Assembly: GCF_001278805.1 (NCBI RefSeq)
Contig: NZ_CP012602.1
Location: forward strand, 4,741,501-4,805,500
Reading direction: 5' to 3'
DNA: 64,000 nt
DNA from: Bacillus sp. FJAT-18017
Lineage (GTDB): Bacteria; Bacillota; Bacilli; Bacillales; Cytobacillaceae
Shown: piece by piece, positions 45,688 to 53,672 of the stretch
Layout of the letters: each line of letters opens with the position of its first letter
Position numbering within the stretch: position 1 is the stretch's first letter
Translations under genes and position numbers: made by a program
The notes under the pieces: generated by a model
The model's input: the letters and a program-made list of their open reading frames with translations, nothing else
The model's database searches: none
What the model was told of the DNA's origin: nothing

Positions 45688-45769
45688 GTGACACATCTGT
45701 CACTTTGGTGAAAAAATAAATGACACTTCTGTCACAAAGAAATTATCCTTTAAAGTAACAGCAGTGTCA
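45688..45769. promoter_or_regulatory. Tandem TetR-type operators before the MMPL gene
   Basis: GTGACACATCTGTCAC (45688-45703) and TGACACTTCTGTCA (45721-45734) are dyads with arms TGACA/TGTCA. A third, weaker one, GTAACAGCAGTGTCA (45755-45769), follows. Spacing is about 33 bp. All lie between the regulator and exporter genes. Confidence 0.75.
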
Positions 45770-45770
45770 A

Positions 45771-46346
45771 TTAATTATTTTTTACCATTCCATAGCAAAT
45801 TAGTTTACGGATCCCTGCAATCCACTCATCCTGAGGAATTCCAAAGTGGTTCGGGATTGAAACAGATTGAAAGATATAACCAAGAATTAAGGCATCAGGC
45901 AGCTCGGGCTTAAGTATCCCTTCTTGACGTCCTGCCTCAATAAAGGATTGGAGACTGTTATACATTTGGAGATGGAGCTTTTCCAGCTGCGCTTTGTTTT
46001 GCCTCACCTTCTCATCGATACCCGCCGGGACTTGCTGGCCAATTTCAATTAACTGTTTCAACTTGGGATTCTTGAACATTAGATTTAACAGGAAATTTAA
46101 TTTGGGCAAAAATCCCTCAATAGGATCAATCTCCTTTACCTCGAAAAGAAACTGGTTCATTTCATATAGCATGAATTCGGTAATCAATTCTTCCCGGTTC
46201 TGATAATACTTATATAAGGTCCCCCTTGACACATTCAGAGCTTCAGCCAATACGCTAAAGGTAAACCCTTCATAGCCATGCTCGAGCAACAGCCTTTGTG
46301 TCTCACGAAACAATTCGTCTGTGGAAAATTTACGATCCCTCGCCAT
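45771..46346 (-). CDS. TetR/AcrR-family regulator of the MMPL exporter
   Basis: 191 residues. The DNA-binding part is RETQRLLLEHGYEGFTFSVLAEALNVSRGTLYKYYQNREEL (residues ~8-50), the TetR recognition helix pattern. The C-terminal ligand domain is helical and not recognisable further. AAAGGAG is 8 bases before the ATG at 46346, so the longer frame from 46397 is rejected. Sits immediately upstream of the exporter with matching operators between, so it is presumably its repressor. Confidence 0.88.
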   Translation of the reverse strand: MARDRKFSTDELFRETQRLLLEHGYEGFTFSVLAEALNVSRGTLYKYYQNREELITEFMLYEMNQFLFEVKEIDPIEGFLPKLNFLLNLMFKNPKLKQLIEIGQQVPAGIDEKVRQNKAQLEKLHLQMYNSLQSFIEAGRQEGILKPELPDALILGYIFQSVSIPNHFGIPQDEWIAGIRKLICYGMVKNN

Positions 46347-46447
46347 ACAATCGCTCCTTTGGGACGAACACCCCATCCCTTTCTCCGATGGTATCACCTT
46401 CCGAAAAAACCTTCAAGCCAAGCAGGGTTCGGTAATTTGATTTCCTT

Positions 46448-46833
46448 CAAGAACAAAAGCGCAAGCGCCTTCGTGACAGGCAAAAACCGCCTGTCCCTGC
46501 GATGATTATTCTCAGGAGCTTCCCTTAGTGGTCATCGCCGTACAAAATGGAGGGGCTTCGACTGAGATAAAGTGAAACTTCCATCAGCTATTTTTGCTGA
46601 TGGTTAGTCGCGCAGAGCCCGATTGATTTTTCTAAGGGCTGAAGCCCTAAGAAAAATCTTATTTCACGAATCGGACCTTTAGGCTCAGTTGCCGACGGAG
46701 GAGGCTTACTGAGCCTTAAGAGTGGGATAAAGGAATCACGAAGAGCGAATGCGATTCGATGATGACTTATCGTAGGGAGGAGACCAGAAGTTTGCGCACG
46801 CGTAGGCGCTGGAGCTAGACGTAGACGAGCTAA
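46448..46833. repeat. Composite intergenic repeat (one family nested in another)
   Basis: Outer ends are AAAAGCGCAAGCGCC at 46448 and GGCGCTGGAGCTAGACG near 46820, a family also seen at 48757-48870 and 53497-53614. Inside lies the ATCAGC-TATTTTT-GCTGAT / GAGCCCGATTGATTTTTC / AATCGGACC block of the family at 18095-18210. The 570-base gap between the TetR and DsbA-like genes contains nothing else that I recognise. Confidence 0.75.
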
Positions 46834-46886
46834 TTAAAAAAGTTATCCACAGTCTCGAAATCTAAAGTTTCCAAACAATAAGAAAT

Positions 46887-46915
46887 CCCGGCAAAGGTTT
46901 TATTCTGCCGGGGTG
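46887..46915 (-). terminator. Terminator after the DsbA-like gene
   Basis: On the minus strand CCCGGCA-GAATAAAACCTT-TGCCGGG is followed by ATTTCTTATT. Confidence 0.8.
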
Positions 46916-46916
46916 A

Positions 46917-47639
46917 TCATTCCTTCTCGTTAACTTCACAGCACCCATCGACGCAAAAGTCCGTTCCTGAACTTGTACGAGAGACTTTTTGGATAGGTCT
47001 GTCTTTCTCTTCTTCCCATACCTTTTCAAGTGCCTGCAAAAATACTTCCGCAGGCTGGGCACCGGATAACGCATATTTTTCGTTTAATACAAAAAAAGGT
47101 ACCCCCCTTACTCCAATTTGCCGAGCTTCATCTATATCGTTGCGCACATCCTTAGTAAAACGATTCGTACTTAGAACCTCGGCGACCTCTGATCTTTCCA
47201 GCCCCGCCTCGATAGCTAATTCAATAAGCGTCTCATGATCGCTGAGTAGCCTTGACTCCGTAAAATATGCATGCAGAAAACGCTCGGTAACTTCCATACC
47301 CTTTCCTTTTTGTTCTGCAAGCTTAGCTACCCGCTGAGCATCAAATGTATTTGTATATTTCATTGTTTCGAAGTTATAATTCAAACCAACTATTTTTGCC
47401 TCCTGGGCTACCTGCTGATTTATTGCAATTATTTGATTGAGCGGTAGTCCTTTCAGCTCTGAAAATGTTTCATAAAAGTTTTTTCCCGGGATATGTCTTG
47501 CGTTTGGATCCAATTGGTAACTTTTATGTTCTATGGTAATGTTATCGCTGTGTGCAAACTGTTCCATTGCAGCCTCCAGCCGCCGTTTCCCGATGTAGCA
47601 GAATGGACATACGAAATCTGACCAAACTTCTATTTTCAT
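46917..47639 (-). CDS. DsbA family oxidoreductase, FrnE/YwbO-like
   Basis: 240 residues with the thioredoxin-fold active site SDFVCPFCYIGKRRL near residue 8-20 (C-P-F-C) and the cis-Pro GVRGVPFFVLNEKYALSGAQP. The intervening helical domain is that of the FrnE/HCCA-isomerase group. There is no signal peptide, so it is cytoplasmic. The extra C-terminal tail FCVDGCCEV has three Cys and may add a metal or disulfide site. GAGGAGC precedes the ATG. Single-gene unit. Confidence 0.87.
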   Translation of the reverse strand: MKIEVWSDFVCPFCYIGKRRLEAAMEQFAHSDNITIEHKSYQLDPNARHIPGKNFYETFSELKGLPLNQIIAINQQVAQEAKIVGLNYNFETMKYTNTFDAQRVAKLAEQKGKGMEVTERFLHAYFTESRLLSDHETLIELAIEAGLERSEVAEVLSTNRFTKDVRNDIDEARQIGVRGVPFFVLNEKYALSGAQPAEVFLQALEKVWEEEKDRPIQKVSRTSSGTDFCVDGCCEVNEKE

Positions 47640-47771
47640 ACATACGCTCCTCGTATTACTGCTTTAAACACTAGTTTTTGCTATTAACAATATGATTATA
47701 TACCCGTTGTATGAATCTGGTCTTCTATCCTGCCTGAATTTACACTGGTCGTAATTCAAGATTCTTCCTAT

Positions 47772-48386
47772 TTATATTATAGAAGGAATGATGTCTTCAA
47801 ATACTTTTGCTCGATGTGGATAATCCGAATGGATGAATTCAAAAGCGGAGAAAATCCCTTTCTTAATTTGCTCTATTGTTGGGACGTGTTCCGCTTCTGA
47901 TGGTTTAAAATAAAGGTACATTGGAATCGCTCCATTTTCTGTAGGAAGTTTATAATCAACCTTCAAGCGAATTGCGCCATTTTTTTCATAGAACCGAATA
48001 CGGCTGACTTGTTCTTGCCTAGTTGCACCTTCAGTTTTCTCAGGAATCTCCACCTCTATAAACAAACCAAGATAGCCCTCCACCTTAGATTGGGAGAGCA
48101 TGTCTAGAAAAATACTGCCATACCCTCCCTGACGGAATTCTTTCGTAATGGCCAGGTAGTCCAGCCAACTGGCGTTTAGTGATGGGAGATTGTAAACAAA
48201 AGCATAGCCAACTATCTCTTGGGATTCAATCGTTTTTGCAAGTATAAACTTATAGCTTTGATTTTCCATCAGGGCTCGTAATTGTCTGTAGGATTTTAAT
48301 TCCTCCGGAGCAAAATCCTCTTTTGCTAATTCATATATATATTCCAGATCATTATATGATCCTTCAGTTAGTTCCATTTTCCTCAT
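47772..48386 (-). CDS. GNAT-family N-acetyltransferase
   Basis: 204 residues. The acetyl-CoA binding region is LAITKEFRQGGYGSIFLDML (R-x-x-G-x-G/A variant) near 80-98, with the C-terminal FYEKNGA signature near 135. The extra C-terminal ~50 residues are not recognised. Substrate unknown. The GGGGG Shine-Dalgarno sequence is 8 bases from the ATG. Alone between the DsbA-like and DUF1540 genes. Confidence 0.8.
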   Translation of the reverse strand: MRKMELTEGSYNDLEYIYELAKEDFAPEELKSYRQLRALMENQSYKFILAKTIESQEIVGYAFVYNLPSLNASWLDYLAITKEFRQGGYGSIFLDMLSQSKVEGYLGLFIEVEIPEKTEGATRQEQVSRIRFYEKNGAIRLKVDYKLPTENGAIPMYLYFKPSEAEHVPTIEQIKKGIFSAFEFIHSDYPHRAKVFEDIIPSII

Positions 48387-48515
48387 AATTGGTACCCCCT
48401 TCGCTTAAGTTATAGAAACAGAATAACACTTGTTTTCTAATGAAAGTGCCGTTGATTCAATTCTTACCATGAATTGTATTATGTTATCTCTTTTAGGCAA
48501 ATTCTCACCATAATA

Positions 48516-48545
48516 AAAGCCGCCTGGGATATTTGTCCCGGCGGC
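48516..48545 (-). terminator. Stem-loop after the DUF1540 gene
   Basis: GCCGCCTGGGA pairs with TCCCGGCGGC; on the minus strand it is followed by TTTTATT. It can serve the DUF1540 gene. Confidence 0.8.
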
Positions 48546-48581
48546 CAGCTTACCTATACATTACATTAACTGCATTAACTG

Positions 48582-48737
48582 TTACTCCCGATGTTCGAAC
48601 GTTTTGCAGGCGGTTTCCATTACGTTTGCAGCTTTCCTGTCATGGTGAGCGATGACAGTAATTGAGTCCGCTACACATTCATCGCCTTCTGCCCAGTATT
48701 TGCAGTTTTCCACATCACATTTCACTTCAATCTTCAT
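48582..48737 (-). CDS. DUF1540-type small cysteine protein
   Basis: 51 residues: MKIEVKCDVENCKYWAEGDE then CVADSITV and ETACKTFEHRE. The four cysteines have the spacing of DUF1540 (C-x4-C-x8-C...C-x-TF), which probably binds a metal; such proteins are often linked with sporulation. AGGAGG stands 8 bases before the ATG. It is too short for most gene screens but codon pattern and ribosome binding site are good. Confidence 0.85.
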   Translation of the reverse strand: MKIEVKCDVENCKYWAEGDECVADSITVIAHHDRKAANVMETACKTFEHRE

Positions 48738-48756
48738 GGTAGCACCTCCTTCGAAA

Positions 48757-48870
48757 AGCGTAAGCGCCTTGACCAGCCCCGACCAGCTTAAGACGGAGCC
48801 CGCAGGATGGGCTTGCCCTCCGGAGGGAAATGGCTTAAGACCTCGAGGGGCTAGGCGCTGAAGCTAGACA
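48757..48870. repeat. AAGCG-type intergenic repeat
   Basis: AAAAGCGTAAGCGCC at 48755 to GGCGCTGAAGCTAGAC at 48855-48869, with an internal stem TAAGAC...GTCTTA type around CCTCCGGAGGG. Same outer ends as the repeats at 46448 and 53497. Confidence 0.75.
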
Positions 48871-48934
48871 TAAATAGGTCTGTACTCTCTTGTACCCGAA
48901 TATGGAGGTAAGTAATCCTTTAGCCACCACTCTA

Positions 48935-49273
48935 TCAATCTACCGCTTGTCCCTGCCCTGGCCCGAAAAATTGGAGGACTGCGACACCAAGAACAATCAA
49001 AGCAATTCCGATTATACTCCCAGGAGTAACCTTCTCTTTCCAAAGTAAGACAGAAATGATCACAGTTGCGACTGTCCCAAGCCCTGACCAAAGTGCATAG
49101 GCTATATTCAGTGGAATCGTTTTAAGGCTAAGTGATAGAAAGTAGAAAGCAATGAAAAAGCTCCCAAGGACTCCAATTGTGGGCCACAGCTTTGAAAATC
49201 CTGCGGACGCTTTGATTAGTGATGTTCCAATCAGTTCAGCCACAATTGCAAATGCCAGAAAGTAATAGCCCAA
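48935..49273 (-). CDS. Small multidrug resistance (SMR) family transporter
   Basis: 112 residues, four membrane helices. The essential Glu lies in AFAIVAELIGTSLIKAS (Glu13 or so), and the LNIAYALWSGLGTV block is the SMR signature, so it is of the EmrE/QacE type. A homodimer or a heterodimer with another SMR would export cationic compounds or guanidinium. Start is TTG with GGGAGG 8 bases upstream. No SMR partner is adjacent. Confidence 0.9.
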   Translation of the reverse strand: MGYYFLAFAIVAELIGTSLIKASAGFSKLWPTIGVLGSFFIAFYFLSLSLKTIPLNIAYALWSGLGTVATVIISVLLWKEKVTPGSIIGIALIVLGVAVLQFFGPGQGQAVD

Positions 49274-49315
49274 ATGTTGTCCTCCCTTTTTGATGTATGG
49301 ATATATGTGTTTCTA

Positions 49316-49696
49316 TTAAGGCCTCTTGGCTACCATTTCTATTTCAACCTCAGCCCCAAGCGGCAACCCAAGGACTGCTACAGTCGTCCTTGCTGGAAAG
49401 GGTTCTGAAAAGTGGGCAGCATACACTTCATTCATTTCAGTGAAATTTCTCATATCTGTTAAAAACACATTTACTTTCATAACATCATCGGGTGTTAGAC
49501 CTGAAGCTTCAAGAACAGCAAACAAGTTTCTGAAGCATTGCGCTGTCTGTTCCTTTATTCCACCCTTTACTAACTCTCCTGTTTCAGCATTGACTGGGGT
49601 CTGACCCGAAAGAAATACCAACTCTCCAGCTTCAACAGCATGGGAGTACGGCCCGACTGATTTTGCTCCCTTTGCTTCAAATACTCTTCTACTCAT
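49316..49696 (-). CDS. ridA: RidA family enamine/imine deaminase
   Basis: 126 residues, the standard RidA (YjgF/YER057c/UK114) size. The Arg that binds the substrate carboxylate is in FPARTTVAV (about Arg105) and the Glu is in VEIEMVA; the GQTPV block lies at about residue 31. The family hydrolyses reactive enamines or imines from PLP enzymes. Follows about 40 bp after the SMR gene on the same strand. Good confidence from pattern. Confidence 0.93.
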   Translation of the reverse strand: MSRRVFEAKGAKSVGPYSHAVEAGELVFLSGQTPVNAETGELVKGGIKEQTAQCFRNLFAVLEASGLTPDDVMKVNVFLTDMRNFTEMNEVYAAHFSEPFPARTTVAVLGLPLGAEVEIEMVAKRP

Positions 49697-49773
49697 GATG
49701 TTCTCCCTGATTTTTTATTTTTTACAACATATTTATTAGTTCGGTTCAATGATGCTCTTTTCCTTCATAGAGC

Positions 49774-49807
49774 AAAAAACTTAACCCACACCATGGGCTA
49801 AGTTTTT
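49774..49807 (-). terminator. Terminator after the DUF5658-like gene
   Basis: On the minus strand AAAAACTTAGCCC-ATGGTGT-GGGTTAAGTTTTT ends in a T-run. Adjoins the stop codon. Confidence 0.88.
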
Positions 49808-50097
49808 CAAGACATGTTCACGATGCCGATCCAGTACAGGTGAAGGACAGCCAATAATGAGTAAATGCTATTACCTGTTATCAATGAATATTTGAAAACT
49901 GGTTTCTTCAATTCAACCTTATAAAGAATATATAGAAGCGCCAGACTCAAAAGGGCTTTCAACCCCAAAATGCCTTCAGGGGGCATCCAGGCAAGTACTG
50001 GATTACCTTCCTCAATTAAATTCAACTTCAAGCCTGCATAAGTACATAATCCATCAAAGAAGTTCAAGGCCGCAAACAAATAACCCCATCTTTTCAT
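49807..50097 (-). CDS. Small membrane protein, DUF5658-like
   Basis: 96 residues with about three membrane helices; NFFDGLCTYAGL and EGNPVLAWM at the N terminus fit the small DUF5658 family of unknown function. The ATG at 50097 has AAGGG 9 bases upstream. Lies between ridA and the LysE-type gene, with its own terminator. Confidence 0.65.
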   Translation of the reverse strand: MKRWGYLFAALNFFDGLCTYAGLKLNLIEEGNPVLAWMPPEGILGLKALLSLALLYILYKVELKKPVFKYSLITGNSIYSLLAVLHLYWIGIVNMS

Positions 50098-50233
50098 GGA
50101 ATTCAACCCTTCCCACAATACTAGCTATCATGATCCTTAGTATTGTTTTTCCATTCCTACTTTACCTTATTCACCAATTCCTTAAACTAGCAGCGAAAAA
50201 GGAAATGTAAGCAGTGGAATTTGGGAAATATCA

Positions 50234-50851
50234 TTAAAAGCTGGTTAACACCTGATAGGCCATATAAAGCGCCAGTACCCAAATAATAAATGCGGAAACC
50301 CGGTTTAGTTTTTTCAAAAGAATGCCGTCTGTATCAAGCTGACCAGTCTTCCTTCCGGCAAAGGCCAGCCCAAAGAACCACAACCACGAGACAGCCACAC
50401 ATCCCATGGCAAACAACCCTTTCTCAAATCCAGGATAAATGGCAGATGTTGTTCCAATAACACCAATCGTATCCATAATGGCGTGCGGGTTAAGAAGAGA
50501 GACCGAAGCAGCAAAGGCAACCTGCCTTTTAGCAGACACTACCGTGGCTTTTTCCTTTTTTACAGGTGAGACATTCGTTCTCCATAACGTCCAGCCCATA
50601 TAAAACAGGAATAAGCAGCCAACCGTAAAAAACAAATTCTGGATCCAGCTAAACCTAAAGATGATCACCGATACCCCGCCAACTGCAAGGAGAATCAGTA
50701 TCGTATCGCAAATGGCCGCGGTTAAGATGGCCGGAAGCGCTCCTTTATAGCGGCTTTGAACGGCACCTTGATTAAAAATAAATACATTTTGTACTCCAAG
50801 CGGCAAAATCAGGCCAAAAGCCAGCAACATTCCATGCAACAAAGCCTCCAA
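50234..50851 (-). CDS. LysE/ArgO-family amino acid exporter
   Basis: About 205 residues, five to six membrane helices. The first helix ends LILPLGVQNVFIFNQG, and AAICDTILILLAVGG and SLLNPHAIMDTIG are LysE/ArgO signatures. It should export basic amino acids. The frame begins at ATG 50866, but GGAGG (within that region) lies 8 bases before the TTG at 50851, so I prefer the TTG. Divergent from the STAS gene. Confidence 0.85.
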   Translation of the reverse strand: MEALLHGMLLAFGLILPLGVQNVFIFNQGAVQSRYKGALPAILTAAICDTILILLAVGGVSVIIFRFSWIQNLFFTVGCLFLFYMGWTLWRTNVSPVKKEKATVVSAKRQVAFAASVSLLNPHAIMDTIGVIGTTSAIYPGFEKGLFAMGCVAVSWLWFFGLAFAGRKTGQLDTDGILLKKLNRVSAFIIWVLALYMAYQVLTSF

Positions 50852-50950
50852 ATAAAATTCCTCCATTGGGAAATAAGACCAATAACTTTCCTTTTCGTAT
50901 AATTAAAAATATACTGATAGTATACATAAAAACTGTTTTGTGAGGTTACT

Positions 50951-51436
50951 ATGACTGAACAACCTGAATTGAAGTTACTAAGGGAAAAAAACCAGCAGCT
51001 TGAGAATCGGGTTCTTGAGCTTGAAAATCTCGTCCGCAATGTTTCTGTGCCGATCATCCCTTCCATTATACCCGGAGTTATCTTGATTCCAATTGCGGGT
51101 GAAGCATCCCCCGCCCTGTTCGATTTGATTACACCGAAGATACTGCGCCATGCAAGCAACGAGGAAATCGACACCGCAGTTCTTGACTTTACTGCGATTA
51201 GCGTAAAGGAACTTGGGGATTTGAGTGTTCTCGGCCACTACTTGATGAACCTGGTCACATCTCTGAACCTGATAGGCGTGCAGGTGGCAATCGTCGGAAT
51301 TACACCGCAGTTTGCCCAGGAATTGGTCCTCTCAAAGCTAGGATTTATTCACACGCTTCAAACCTTTTCTACTTTTAAGGCCGCTCTCCAGCATTTGATG
51401 AAGGAAAAAGGCATACAGTTCGCCCAGACAACCTAA
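50951..51436 (+). CDS. STAS-domain protein, RsbR-like
   Basis: 161 residues: a short coiled coil (residues 5-30, LREKNQQLENRVLELENL) then a STAS domain of the RsbR C-terminal type (IIPGVILIPIAGE... then VQVAIVGITPQFAQELVLSKLG). The residue normally phosphorylated in RsbR/RsbS (Ser/Thr after V-D) is replaced: the stretch reads ISVKELGDLSV. So the usual switch kinase control seems lost. GAGG before the ATG, own terminator. Confidence 0.8.
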   Translation: MTEQPELKLLREKNQQLENRVLELENLVRNVSVPIIPSIIPGVILIPIAGEASPALFDLITPKILRHASNEEIDTAVLDFTAISVKELGDLSVLGHYLMNLVTSLNLIGVQVAIVGITPQFAQELVLSKLGFIHTLQTFSTFKAALQHLMKEKGIQFAQTT

Positions 51437-51449
51437 CTTCTCTTGGAAA

Positions 51450-51481
51450 AAGCAGCCCGGACCTCGAGTCCAGGCTGCTGC
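51450..51481 (+). terminator. Terminator after the STAS gene
   Basis: AGCAGCCCGGAC-CTCGA-GTCCAGGCTGCT, a long stem without a strong T-run. Converging with the gene at 51493. Confidence 0.75.
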
Positions 51482-51492
51482 TGTTAATAGAG

Positions 51493-53046
51493 TCAACTAA
51501 GCCACTTGTATATCTCAAGCACCGTTTTTTCGACATTTGACTGGCCCTTTAAATAGTAAACCCGAATTCCTGTCCCTCTAAGTTCTTTCATAATTCTATT
51601 GTAGAAAGCATGCGACAGAACCGAAGTATTGATAAAGATGGCATCGGCACGCTTAATTTTTGATAAACTCCTGCTTTTTAAGTCGATGTCAAAAAACTCA
51701 ATAGATGATAAGACAGTTCTTATTTTCTGCTGCCAGTTTTGGCTTCCGCCGAAAATGATAACTCGTTTAGAAGCAATCAGTTCTGCCATAGTTTCAAGAG
51801 ATGGAGCTTTTTCTAGAAGGCAGTCAGGGTCTTCTTCCATGTAAACAAAATCCCTTAAAGCATGGACCTCATCACTGTAATCCTCCATGCTTTCAAGTCT
51901 CTGCTCCAACTGCCGTATTTTCATTCTAGCCTTGCGAAGTTCATTTTCAAGGCCTGTTCGTTCATTTTCTAAGCTCTTTCTTGAAAGCTGCCACTCCCGT
52001 TCCTTCTTTAGCTGTACGGCTTCCTGTTGAAGAATGGCCGCCTCTTTCGATTTCAATTCAACATAATGCTCCTGCTTCGACTCATCCAGGTAAAACTGCT
52101 TTGCTTTTTTATATAATGAAGCAATGCAGCTCAAGTACAGGCTTGCAATGAAAAACAAATCCTGTTCTTCCGCTGAAATTTTATTGTATTTTTTTGCATA
52201 AAGGAGCTCTAGAAGTGCGCGATCAAGATCTCTCTTTGTAAACGGGATTTGTTCTGTGGCATCGAGTTCGTTTATGCCAAGTGCCTTTAGCCATCCTCCC
52301 ATTGCACCGATGTACTTCCCCGGTGATAGCTGGAACATTTTCTGCTGGGCAGCTTCCGAATCAAACTCCATATCCTGCTCGTATACTTTTCGAAGGCTTA
52401 TCCCAAGCATGTACTCAAGAAAGGCACCGAGGGAGTCAAATTCAGGATTCTCCGGAATGTTATATGCTCTATATAGGGAGCCAATTTGCTCACGGTATTC
52501 CTCAATTTGTCGCTCGGAGAAATTCAATTCCCCTACTTTAGCCTCTCGCAAGGAGAAATGCAGCATGTCCTGGAACGATTCCCAGGTAACCGAAAGCTTC
52601 TGGATTGGCTTGTCCTCCCTCATGCATAAGTACCAAAGGACAATATTTTGGTAAAATAATTCAATTTCTTTAATCGTCCTGTACTTTTGCCGTTTCGCAT
52701 AGGCTCGTATGAATTGTTCAAAATCAATTTGGTCGTTCCGCTGTACGAATAACCAAACAAATTTATAGCCTTTTTTAATTAGGGAATCGAGTTGGGCATA
52801 TTTCCCCTGCTCGGTACACCACTCGACAATCCCCGCCACCTGTCTAATTTTCTCCTCATTTTTGGTGGAGTACATGGAAAACAGCGGGTTTCCTTTCAGC
52901 CGGCTTCGAAGATACGCTTCATAATAATCCCATTCCTTGGTCCGATAGGTTTCGTCAATCTGCTGGTGCAAGAAGGGATTACCTCCAAGGGCAATGCTCA
53001 AAAAAAGCTTCTGTTCCTCTTGAAGGTATTGGGTTTGGTTGGCCAT
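51493..53046 (-). CDS. DUF2325 domain protein with long coiled-coil region
   Basis: About 517 residues. The first ~300 are helical and unrecognised; residues ~320-390 form a coiled coil (LENERTGLENELRKARMKIRQLEQRLESMEDY). The last ~100 resemble DUF2325: VIIFGGSQNW, then ADAIFINTSVLSHAFYNRI. The function is not known. The start is unsure: ATG 53046 has AGGA 10 bases upstream, and the frame is open to 53085. Convergent with the STAS gene. Confidence 0.6.
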   Translation of the reverse strand: MANQTQYLQEEQKLFLSIALGGNPFLHQQIDETYRTKEWDYYEAYLRSRLKGNPLFSMYSTKNEEKIRQVAGIVEWCTEQGKYAQLDSLIKKGYKFVWLFVQRNDQIDFEQFIRAYAKRQKYRTIKEIELFYQNIVLWYLCMREDKPIQKLSVTWESFQDMLHFSLREAKVGELNFSERQIEEYREQIGSLYRAYNIPENPEFDSLGAFLEYMLGISLRKVYEQDMEFDSEAAQQKMFQLSPGKYIGAMGGWLKALGINELDATEQIPFTKRDLDRALLELLYAKKYNKISAEEQDLFFIASLYLSCIASLYKKAKQFYLDESKQEHYVELKSKEAAILQQEAVQLKKEREWQLSRKSLENERTGLENELRKARMKIRQLEQRLESMEDYSDEVHALRDFVYMEEDPDCLLEKAPSLETMAELIASKRVIIFGGSQNWQQKIRTVLSSIEFFDIDLKSRSLSKIKRADAIFINTSVLSHAFYNRIMKELRGTGIRVYYLKGQSNVEKTVLEIYKWLS

Positions 53047-53215
53047 AGTGCAGCACATCCTGTTCAAATAACTAGTATCTACCATTTTACTATACTATTA
53101 TCCTGCGATATGTAAAAGCGGGCCAATAAGCGCCATTAGAAATAGTAGAGCACAAAACTTCTTCTCTAAGATCCATCAAGATATAATGTAGATAAAAGAA
53201 AAGGGGGCGGCCCAG

Positions 53216-53491
53216 TTGCAAGTAATAATGGATAAAGAGTCGAAACGATGGATTGAGGCGAAGGGAAGAGAACTGACTGTTAAAATTCTTGAAGCCAAGG
53301 CCTGCTGCGCACCAGGCGTACAGGAGGTAATCGCCGTACCGGGGAAACCAAAGAAGACCGAATACTTCAATCAAGTAAACTATGAAGACCTTTCCATTTA
53401 TGTGCAAAAGCCCTTAAGCGGAAAAGAAAAGCTTACACTTAAACTATCAGGATTCAGTATATTAAAGTCGCTTTCAGCAAAAGTGGAATAA
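53216..53491 (+). CDS. CC/Se-motif family protein
   Basis: 91 residues. The core is KILEAKACCAPGVQEVIAV with paired cysteines, as in the family called CC/Se motif (seleno)protein, some members of which carry selenocysteine. Here both are cysteine. It may be related to IscA/HesB-like proteins in fold. Start is TTG with AGGGGG 8 bases before. Function unknown. Confidence 0.65.
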   Translation: MQVIMDKESKRWIEAKGRELTVKILEAKACCAPGVQEVIAVPGKPKKTEYFNQVNYEDLSIYVQKPLSGKEKLTLKLSGFSILKSLSAKVE

Positions 53492-53496
53492 ATCAA

Positions 53497-53614
53497 GAAA
53501 AGCGCAAACGCCTTAGTCAGCGCCGTATGGGACTCCTCGAAAATCCTCATTACGCTATCGCGTAATTTCGTGCGATGTAATTTCAGGGAAGCTTTCCTTT
53601 GTGGAGCTAGACAG
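53497..53614. repeat. AAGCG-type intergenic repeat
   Basis: AAAAGCGCAAACGCC at 53497 to GTGGAGCTAGACA near 53602, with TCCTCATTACGCTATCGCG and GCTTTCCTTTG in the middle. Related outer ends to those at 46448 and 48757; the centre matches the degenerate copy at 9990-10110. Confidence 0.7.
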
Positions 53615-53629
53615 TTCTGAAACAATAAA

Positions 53630-53672
53630 ATGCATCGCGGACGACTGCCCGCGATGCTTTCTTTTTTATACA
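53630..53672. terminator. Bidirectional terminator between the CC/Se gene and gntP remnant
   Basis: GCATCGCGG-ACGACTG-CCCGCGATGC is followed by TTTCTTTTTT on the + strand. It can stop both convergent units. Confidence 0.82.
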
